Translations under genes and position numbers: made by a program | Assembly (NCBI GenBank): GCA_002404395.1 | Contig: DHJP01000096.1 | Span: 1 to 12,222, forward strand | Length of the DNA stretch: 12,222 bases | Source: Clostridiales bacterium UBA4717 | Lineage (GTDB): Bacteria; Bacillota; Clostridia; Oscillospirales; CAG-272 | Reading direction: 5' to 3' | The notes under the pieces: generated by a model | Seen by the model: the letters and a program-made list of their open reading frames with translations, nothing else | Told to the model about the DNA's origin: nothing | The model's database searches: none | Part shown: positions 8,567 through 12,222 of the stretch, one piece after another | Layout: every line of letters begins with the position of its first letter | Numbering within the stretch: position 1 is the first letter of the stretch

Positions 8567-8595
8567 ATTATATCACAAATATTCGGAGATTTCAA
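8567..8595 (-). promoter_or_regulatory. Sigma-A-type promoter of the cdaA operon
   Basis: On the minus strand TTGAAA (8590-8595), 17-base spacer, TATAAT (8567-8572). Five of six -35 bases and all six -10 bases match the consensus. Predicted start near 8560 gives a short leader of about 30 nt. No other promoter of this quality was noticed inside the six-gene run, which supports one main transcript. Confidence 0.85.
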
Positions 8596-8674
8596 ACGCT
8601 GAAGGCAATTTTTCTTAAAATTTACGACTTGTTAAACAAATCGCCGCCCGTATGTTACAGTTCACAAAACTCAA

Positions 8675-8736
8675 GCCGAATGTCGCCGTTTAATGCAGGG
8701 ATTTATGTGGCATTTGCACAAATCCACGACATCGGC
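8675..8736 (-). terminator. Two-tier imperfect hairpin just past the P-loop ATPase gene
   Basis: An outer stem pairs GCCGATGTCG (8727-8736) with CGACATTCGGC (8675-8685), ten pairs with one bulge. It encloses an inner stem of GGATTT/AAATCC and GTG/CAC (8699-8709 with 8717-8725). It starts 11 nt after the ATPase stop and is followed on the minus strand by a weak T-rich stretch (TTGAGTTTTGTG). This may be a transcription end or 3' stabiliser separating this gene from the cdaA promoter. The lack of a clean T-run keeps confidence low. Apart from it and the cdaA promoter, 8531-8746 shows nothing. Confidence 0.4.
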
Positions 8737-8746
8737 ATTGGCGGTA

Positions 8747-9805
8747 CTACGACTCGGGTATCAGCTTTTTTATAAGCTCTGCGGTAAATGCTTCCTTTGC
8801 TTCAAAATCCATAGTCCCCGAATATATGCTTTCAAGCTCCGCGTGATATCCGAACGCCTCTTTCAGACAAGCGATCGCAGACTCAAGAGTTTCGGTATGC
8901 ATTTTTTCAAGCCGACGCAGTTCGGGGCGAAGTTTACGCATCGCATCGCCGTCAATGAAGCGTAATGCTCTGAAGTTTTCTCCGCAAGTGCAGTTTTCCG
9001 CCTTTATCACCGCCGTGTCCGCGCCGTCAAAGTACAACGCCTCGCACTTTGCGGGATCGAGCGGATCGAGCGCCACGGTGCAGGACACGCCGCGCTTTTT
9101 AGCCGCGCGTCTCAGTGCCGCCATGACCACCTCCGACGCGCCGTATTTCCCGTCGGTCTTAATTATTTTCCCCGCAGAGCCGAATGTCGGCAGGACTTTA
9201 TGTCCCAAATAAGAGATCGCGCTCACAAAAACGGCTCTCTCCCGTGCCGCGCCGCCGTCACGCGGCAGTTTACCGACAAATCGCACCGCAAACGCCTCAA
9301 GCTTTGCAAAATCGAACGCTGATTCGATCAGCTTGTCGGATATTTCGTCCACCTTGCCGGCAAGTGACAGCAGGCTGTAACTGCGCTCAAAAGCCGCTTT
9401 CTTCAGATCGCAGAGCTCAATAATACGTTCCCGTGCCGACTCAAGCGCCCCTGTGTCCCAGAACTCTCCGAGGTTAATGATCTCATCAACCGCACCCGGG
9501 AAATGCGGATCGCGGGTATGCGGAGCCGTGCCGTCGATTACGGCAAGCTTTTTTTCTTTGATAATGATTCCGTCAAGCGATTTCGGATCGGAGGAACAAT
9601 AATAATATTCCGCCGCAAATCCCGAATGCTCCGCCGCCTCGGCGATCTCACGCATCAGACGGCTTTTGCCGGTGCCGCTTCCGCCTTTGATAATATACAG
9701 TTTTTCAAGTTTTCTTTCATCGAATATCTCATCAAACAGTGAAAAGAAACCGCGTTTTGAGTTTGCCGCAGCATAAAACTCCGCCTTGCTCTCAGTGTCC
9801 GTCAT
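8747..9805 (-). CDS. P-loop ATPase with tandem nucleotide-binding domains, PRK06851-like, function unknown
   Basis: 352 residues from the ATG at 9805. Starts with a short FXXXFDEIF segment, then strand KLYIIKGGSGTGKSRLMREIA with a textbook Walker A (GGSGTGKS near 41-48) and acidic strand ends (AVIDGTAPH). The second half repeats the layout (ERAVFVSAIS, then FGSAGKIIKTDGKYGASEVV near 208-227), but where a second Walker A would be the lysine/serine pattern is replaced by TDGKYGAS, so this site looks degenerate. The end (ELESIYSGTMDF) matches what I recall of the Firmicute PRK06851 family, which is uncharacterised. An ATG at 9841 would add 12 residues and has no ribosome binding site; 9805 is preferred because family members start close before this segment. 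Neither start has a strong Shine-Dalgarno sequence. It lies downstream of a long structured non-coding stretch. Confidence 0.8.
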   Translation of the reverse strand: MTDTESKAEFYAAANSKRGFFSLFDEIFDERKLEKLYIIKGGSGTGKSRLMREIAEAAEHSGFAAEYYYCSSDPKSLDGIIIKEKKLAVIDGTAPHTRDPHFPGAVDEIINLGEFWDTGALESARERIIELCDLKKAAFERSYSLLSLAGKVDEISDKLIESAFDFAKLEAFAVRFVGKLPRDGGAARERAVFVSAISYLGHKVLPTFGSAGKIIKTDGKYGASEVVMAALRRAAKKRGVSCTVALDPLDPAKCEALYFDGADTAVIKAENCTCGENFRALRFIDGDAMRKLRPELRRLEKMHTETLESAIACLKEAFGYHAELESIYSGTMDFEAKEAFTAELIKKLIPES

Positions 9806-9968
9806 AACTTGCTTTCTGTCGGCGAAGCCGACACCGATCATGGATACGATTTTGCATGGGTATACTCATATTTTATGCCGAAGCCGCTGTTTTGCGCCTC
9901 AAAGCGATACAAAAAAGGGGCAAAAACTCAAAATGAGCTTTTACCTCTCTCTCGGTATTGGTCTCGGC

Positions 9969-9990
9969 GGCAAAACGCCGCCGTTTTGCC
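9969..9990. repeat. Inverted repeat, 9-bp stem GGCAAAACG/CGTTTTGCC
   Basis: Perfect 9-bp stem with a 4-base loop. Not followed by a T-run on either strand, so not a typical terminator. Confidence 0.7.
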
Positions 9991-10040
9991 GTTGGATCTG
10001 ACAAAAAGTCAAAGTTATCGAGTCAGGAACTGCCGAATAC

Positions 10041-10082
10041 CGCTTCAAAAATTCGGAGAGCCGGATCAGAATTTTTGAAGCG
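10041..10082. repeat. Inverted repeat, perfect 14-bp stem
   Basis: CGCTTCAAAAATTC (10041-10054) pairs perfectly with GAATTTTTGAAGCG (10069-10082) around a 14-base loop. It is the longest uninterrupted stem in the window. It has no flanking T-run and abuts the next hairpin at 10082-10108, so it could be a leader structure or a small repeat element rather than a terminator. Confidence 0.8.
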
Positions 10083-10108
10083 CTGTCAAACCATTGGTTT
10101 TTAACAGC
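10082..10108. repeat. Imperfect inverted repeat GCTGT...ACAGC with inner AAACC/GGTTT
   Basis: GCTGT (10082-10086) pairs with ACAGC (10104-10108), with inner AAACC/GGTTT pairs around ATT. Small internal bulges. It directly adjoins the 14-bp stem and shares base 10082 with it. Confidence 0.5.
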
Positions 10109-10167
10109 TCCTGCGCGGTTATTTGCACGTTCTGACAGCTTATTTGCTTTTTTACCTAAAAGTCAAC

Positions 10168-10202
10168 GGGGTTGCAACAGACGCCGCGCCTATTGCAACC
10201 CC
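10168..10202. repeat. Inverted repeat, perfect 10-bp stem GGGGTTGCAA/TTGCAACCCC
   Basis: Arms at 10168-10177 and 10193-10202 with a 15-base GC-rich loop. A further TTGCAAC copy at 10213-10219 followed by CCC offers a competing arm, so two mutually exclusive helices are possible on the minus-strand transcript. After the hairpin that transcript reads GTTGACTTTT, only a weak terminator-like tail. Confidence 0.7.
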
Positions 10203-10245
10203 GAAATTATTTTTGCAACTCCCACCGAGTCGTGTGGATCCGTCA

Positions 10246-10424
10246 ATAAAACCCTGCTTTCGCAAGGTTTGGCGTCCTCTCCGCCGCTTTGTGCTACCAG
10301 CATCCGTGCGCGCCGTGTCAAAAGCAGGGCGCGTCGGGAGGTCTGCATACCCGCAGGCAGAAGTCAGACTCCTGTTTTTAAGTGTGGGTTTATAGAACGG
10401 ATCATCACGGGCTAAGCAGGATAT
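10246..10424 (-). ncRNA. ssrS: Structured non-coding RNA, candidate 6S RNA (ssrS)
   Basis: 6S RNA imitates an open promoter and binds sigma-A RNA polymerase. Minus-strand reading: closing stem CCTGCTT (10414-10420) with AAGCAGG (10253-10259), followed by GTTTTATT as a possible end. Inside, ATCCGT (10397-10402) pairs with ACGGAT (10302-10307). The apical arm is GGAGTCTG (10365-10372) with CAGACCTCC (10337-10345). Two side hairpins (GCGCC/GGCGC and GGCG/CGCC) lie on the 3' side. The long arm with a large single-stranded CTATAAACCCACACTT segment and total length near 170-180 nt fit Firmicute 6S RNA as I remember it. No protein-coding reading is convincing. The identity is inference and would need a covariance-model match; that it is a structured RNA is more secure than its name. 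It starts about 80 nt after the DUF1292 stop. Confidence 0.55.
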
Positions 10425-10505
10425 TCTTCGCATTTCTTTGCCCGAAGTTAATTTTCCCCGAAAAGTGTCAGATCAGCCGCGGCAAAATCTTCCGCATCGA
10501 CTCGG

Positions 10506-10814
10506 TTACTTATCTTCGCCGTCGTAGTCGATCTCGTCAAAAAGCATATCGTTGAAAGCGTCGGAAACTTCGTCAAACTCGTCGTCATCGTCGATCGACA
10601 CGAGTATTTCGTCTCCGTTTTCGTCTTTCGCACGCCTCAGGATCACATATTCCGCTTCCTCGTTGTCCGCCTGATCCGCAGGGATCAGCGCAACATACGC
10701 GTTATCATTGAATTCCCCCTCGGCAAGCAGTACGAAATCTTCTTCGTTTCCGTCCTCATCGGTAAGTGTATACACATTATCGTCAAAAAATTCGTTGTTT
10801 TCGATCTCAGCCAT
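10506..10814 (-). CDS. DUF1292 family small acidic protein
   Basis: 102 residues, strongly acidic, cytoplasmic. It has the DUF1292 pattern of Firmicutes (YrzB-like): VYTLTDEDGNEEDFVLLAEGEFNDNAYVALIP, then EAEYVILR and a DGDEIL-like ENGDEILVSIDDDDEFDEV, ending in an acidic tail. The family's function is unknown; in Bacillus-type genomes it often sits in the yrrL-yrzB (ruvX-like) neighbourhood, which is not seen here. ATG at 10814 with an AAAGG-type site about 11 nt upstream. Preceded by a perfect consensus promoter with a leader of about 55 nt, so strong constitutive expression is expected. No terminator was recognised between it and the structured RNA downstream. Confidence 0.88.
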   Translation of the reverse strand: MAEIENNEFFDDNVYTLTDEDGNEEDFVLLAEGEFNDNAYVALIPADQADNEEAEYVILRRAKDENGDEILVSIDDDDEFDEVSDAFNDMLFDEIDYDGEDK

Positions 10815-10874
10815 AATCCAAATTACCTTTCAAGCAAGTCGGTGATATTATTGTATGCCCGACCTTACGCTTAT

Positions 10875-10903
10875 ATTATATTTCAAAACCGTTTTTTTGT
10901 CAA
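10875..10903 (-). promoter_or_regulatory. Perfect consensus sigma-A promoter for the DUF1292 gene
   Basis: On the minus strand TTGACA (10898-10903), 17-base spacer, TATAAT (10875-10880). All twelve consensus positions match. It could also supply read-through into the candidate 6S RNA. Confidence 0.88.
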
Positions 10904-10981
10904 TAGCAAGCTGCATTTCCCTTTGAATTTATACGTAATTTATTCTTTTACCCTTTGTATTATATTTCAAATCAAGTACTA

Positions 10982-10993
10982 TTGATCGATCAA
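10982..10993. promoter_or_regulatory. Perfect palindrome TTGATCGATCAA, possible operator
   Basis: A 12-base self-complementary site in the divergent region. It covers the position where a -35 box would sit for the second minus-strand TATAAT at 10959-10964 (17-base spacing), so a bound regulator could block that promoter. No cognate regulator is visible. Confidence 0.35.
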
Positions 10994-11056
10994 AGTATAG
11001 CACGGATTTTTCGGTACGTCAACAACAGTTTTGTGTTTTAGCTTCCATTTTGCTTG

Positions 11057-11082
11057 TGCAAATTTACAAATCTGCAAATTTA
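11057..11082. repeat. Direct repeat TGCAAATTTA x2 upstream of the cobW promoter
   Basis: TGCAAATTTA at 11057-11066 and 11073-11082, a 16-base period, ending 23 bases before the -35 box. Each contains the palindromic core AAATTT, so together they could be a regulator site. Zur control is common for COG0523 genes, but the sequence does not clearly match the Zur box I know. Confidence 0.4.
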
Positions 11083-11105
11083 ACTTTTTTGAAGTCTTTC
11101 ATCTA

Positions 11106-11134
11106 TTGACTTTTAACATTTGCGAATATATAAT
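11106..11134 (+). promoter_or_regulatory. Sigma-A-type promoter of cobW
   Basis: TTGACT (11106-11111), 17-base spacer, TATAAT (11129-11134). Predicted start near 11141, giving a leader of about 325 nt before the cobW ATG, unusually long for a promoter this strong. Confidence 0.82.
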
Positions 11135-11198
11135 GATAGTTGATTGCCAAAGCAACCGTGCAGCATGAAAGTTTTATCTTGCGAAAGCGAGGTTGTAC

Positions 11199-11317
11199 GA
11201 CGTGAAGCCTCAAGTTTCACGTCCAAATTTTCTGAAAATGGGTCCCGTCCCATTTTCATCGGCTGCGCCGAACCGAAAATTTACGCTTATTTTTTGAGCC
11301 GCCTACGGCGGCATGGA
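11199..11317 (+). repeat. Folded leader repeat unit 1 before cobW
   Basis: Ordered structure: hairpin GACGTGAA/TTCACGTC (11199-11206 with 11216-11223); a three-way junction closed by AAATTTTC/GAAAATTT (11225-11232 with 11275-11282) that encloses a 9-bp hairpin GAAAATGGG/CCCATTTTC (11234-11242 with 11249-11257) and a small TCGGC/GCCGA hairpin (11259-11271); then ACGCTTATTTTTTGA; then a perfect GCCGCC-TAC-GGCGGC hairpin (11298-11312) followed by ATGGA. Bases 11209-11317 match unit 2 with two mismatches in 109. Confidence 0.85.
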
Positions 11318-11319
11318 CA

Positions 11320-11459
11320 ACGTGAAAATGGAGTCCCCGCCGAGTGAGATCTCAAGTTTCACGTACAAATTTTCTGAAAATGGGTCCCGTCCCATTTTCA
11401 TCGGCTGCGCCGAATCGAAAATTTACGCTTATTTTTTGAGCCGCCTACGGCGGCATGGA
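11320..11459 (+). repeat. Folded leader repeat unit 2, supplying the cobW ribosome binding site
   Basis: Same order of hairpins as unit 1, displaced by 142 bases. The first hairpin is ACGTGAAA/TTTCACGT (11320-11327 with 11357-11364). The 109-base core is 11351-11459. The final GC hairpin ends at 11454 and the ATGGAG after it holds the GGAG Shine-Dalgarno of cobW, 7 nt before its ATG. The repeat thus reaches into the translation start region, as at rel. Confidence 0.85.
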
Positions 11460-11460
11460 G
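11457..11460 (+). promoter_or_regulatory. Ribosome binding site of cobW at the repeat edge
   Basis: GGAG lies 7 nt before the ATG at 11468, two bases after the GC hairpin. Its first bases are shared with unit 1, so the repeat brings most of this site. Confidence 0.7.
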
Positions 11461-11467
11461 ATTTATT

Positions 11468-12222
11468 ATGACAAAAGTTGACATATTCTCGGGATTCCTC
11501 GGAGCCGGGAAAACCACTCTGATCAAAAAGCTTATTGCCGAAGCATATACCGGGGAAAAGCTTGTACTCATTGAAAACGAGTTCGGAGAGATCGGTATTG
11601 ACGGCGGCTTTCTCAAGGACGCCGGGATCAACATCACCGAAATGAACTCGGGTTGCATCTGTTGCAGCCTGGTCGGCGACTTTGCCAAAGCGCTTACAAA
11701 GGTCATAGACGAGTATCACCCGGACCGCATACTGATTGAACCCTCCGGCGTCGGCAAGCTTTCGGATGTTATACGTGCGGTAAAGAACGTAAACTCCGAT
11801 GAGCTGTTGCTCAACAGCTTTACCACGGTTGCGGATGCCAAAAAGTGCAAAATGTATATCAAAAACTTCGGCGAATTTTATAATACCCAGATCGAACACG
11901 CCGGAACGATCGTGCTGAGCCATACCGACGGCATGAGTGACGAAAAACTTTCCGCCGTCGTAAAGCTTTTGCGCGAGCATAACGCAACTGCGGTAATGGT
12001 AACTACTCCTTGGGACAAGTTAGACGGCAAAACTATACTTGAGGCAATGGAACACACCGACACCCTTGAGTCTGTGCTCCATGAGCTTGAACATGAACAT
12101 GAGCATGAGCATGAGCATGAACACGAACATGAGCATGAACACGAGCATGAGCATGAACACGAGCACGAGCACGAGCATGAGCATGAGCATGAACATGAGC
12201 ATGAACATGAACATGAACATGA
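11468..12222 (+). CDS. CobW/COG0523 family GTPase metallochaperone with long Glu-His run, partial at C-terminus
   Basis: G3E-family GTPase thought to deliver zinc or another transition metal to client proteins; the named relatives include CobW, YeiR, ZNG1 and nitrile hydratase activators. My translation gives 251 residues before the window ends. Walker A is GFLGAGKTT (9-17), the metal-binding CXCC motif is NSGCICCSL (60-68), the Walker B-like EPSG is at 91-94, and SHTD (151-154) stands where the NKXD base-recognition motif lies in the family. From residue 208 the frame is an uninterrupted (Glu-His) run of at least 22 dipeptides, encoded by the hexamer GARCAY, still open at the last base. Histidine-rich loops between the GTPase and C-terminal domains are known in the family, but this one is very regular. 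The CobW_C domain should follow. The metal is not identifiable from the sequence. Confidence 0.92.
   Translation, partial: MTKVDIFSGFLGAGKTTLIKKLIAEAYTGEKLVLIENEFGEIGIDGGFLKDAGINITEMNSGCICCSLVGDFAKALTKVIDEYHPDRILIEPSGVGKLSDVIRAVKNVNSDELLLNSFTTVADAKKCKMYIKNFGEFYNTQIEHAGTIVLSHTDGMSDEKLSAVVKLLREHNATAVMVTTPWDKLDGKTILEAMEHTDTLESVLHELEHEHEHEHEHEHEHEHEHEHEHEHEHEHEHEHEHEHEHEHEHEH
12089..12222 (+). repeat. Hexanucleotide GARCAY repeat coding (Glu-His)22+
   Basis: 134 bases of six-base units with only third-position changes (gaa/gag, cat/cac), so the dipeptide is kept by selection even though the DNA is not perfectly repetitive. Continues past the window edge. Such arrays can change length by replication slippage in whole dipeptide steps without a frameshift. 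Confidence 0.95.

Larger units (their letters stand above)
9806..10245 (-). other. Hairpin-dense non-coding stretch upstream of the ATPase gene
   Basis: About 440 bases with no credible gene but at least four strong inverted repeats: 9969-9990, 10041-10082, 10082-10108 and 10168-10202. A small GTCGGC-TTC-GCCGAC hairpin lies just before the ATPase start (9815-9829). Read on the minus strand it runs from the candidate 6S RNA to the ATPase gene, so it may be a long 5' leader, an independent RNA, or remains of repeats. A weak promoter-like pair, TTGACT at 10161-10166 with an imperfect -10 about 18 bases on, could start transcription here. No known riboswitch signature was recognised. Confidence 0.5.
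10904..11105. other. AT-rich divergent control region
   Basis: About 200 bases between the outward-facing promoters of the DUF1292 gene and cobW. It holds a second minus-strand TATAAT (10959-10964) preceded by TTTGAAA, as in the main promoter but without a good -35; a 12-base perfect palindrome; and a pair of TGCAAATTTA direct repeats. No coding frame was seen. Confidence 0.6.

Noticed and set aside
10123..10433. Overlapping short open frames on both strands
   Set aside because: They overlap long-range stems of the candidate RNA and strong hairpins, lack ribosome binding sites and show no domain-like composition.
11141..11467. Known riboswitch (cobalamin, manganese, NiCo) in the cobW leader
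   Set aside because: I could not find the conserved core sequences of these classes; the leader is explained by the two repeat units and flanking hairpins.
11398..11980. Minus-strand open frames opposite cobW
   Set aside because: Shadows of the cobW frame, whose Walker A, CXCC and EPSG motifs fix the coding strand.
12020..12220. Minus-strand open frame rich in alternating Met/Phe/Leu
   Set aside because: It is the complement of the Glu-His hexamer repeat in cobW; low complexity explains it.
12089..12222. CRISPR-like or non-coding satellite array
   Set aside because: Six-base units without spacers, in frame with cobW and varying only at third codon positions, so it is coding.

Overview
The window looks like chromosomal DNA of a low-to-mid GC Firmicute of the class Clostridia (uncultured gut type, Oscillospiraceae-like). 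This is inferred from the gene families: CdaA/YbbR, an RXKD-type Rel, a DUF1292 protein, a COG2509 flavoprotein and a PRK06851-like ATPase. Consensus sigma-A promoters also fit. No phage, transposase, CRISPR, tRNA or rRNA gene was seen.

Positions 1-8600, all minus strand: a probable six-gene operon driven by one strong promoter at 8567-8595. Its order is cdaA (diadenylate cyclase), cdaR/ybbR, a COG2509 FAD-dependent oxidoreductase, an RseC/MucC-like membrane protein with four cysteines, recJ, and rel (bifunctional (p)ppGpp synthetase/hydrolase, C-terminus outside the window). cdaA/cdaR and rseC-like/recJ overlap by a few bases. The layout may co-express the enzymes that make c-di-AMP and (p)ppGpp, together with a DNA repair exonuclease.

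Positions 8600-10815, all minus strand: a structured 3' element, a two-domain P-loop ATPase of unknown role, a hairpin-dense non-coding stretch of about 440 bases, a compact structured RNA of about 170-180 nt that I take as a candidate 6S RNA, and a small acidic DUF1292 protein. The DUF1292 gene has a perfect TTGACA-N17-TATAAT promoter.

Positions 10815-12222: a divergent AT-rich control region, then on the plus strand a TTGACT-N17-TATAAT promoter. It is followed by a leader of about 325 nt made of two nearly identical folded repeat units, then a CobW/COG0523 GTPase metallochaperone whose reading frame enters at least 22 uninterrupted Glu-His dipeptides before the window ends.

The most unusual signal is a folded repeat family. 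It lies directly upstream of two unrelated start codons on opposite strands (rel and cobW) and ends each time in a GC hairpin followed by the translation initiation region. It is tandemly duplicated in front of cobW.
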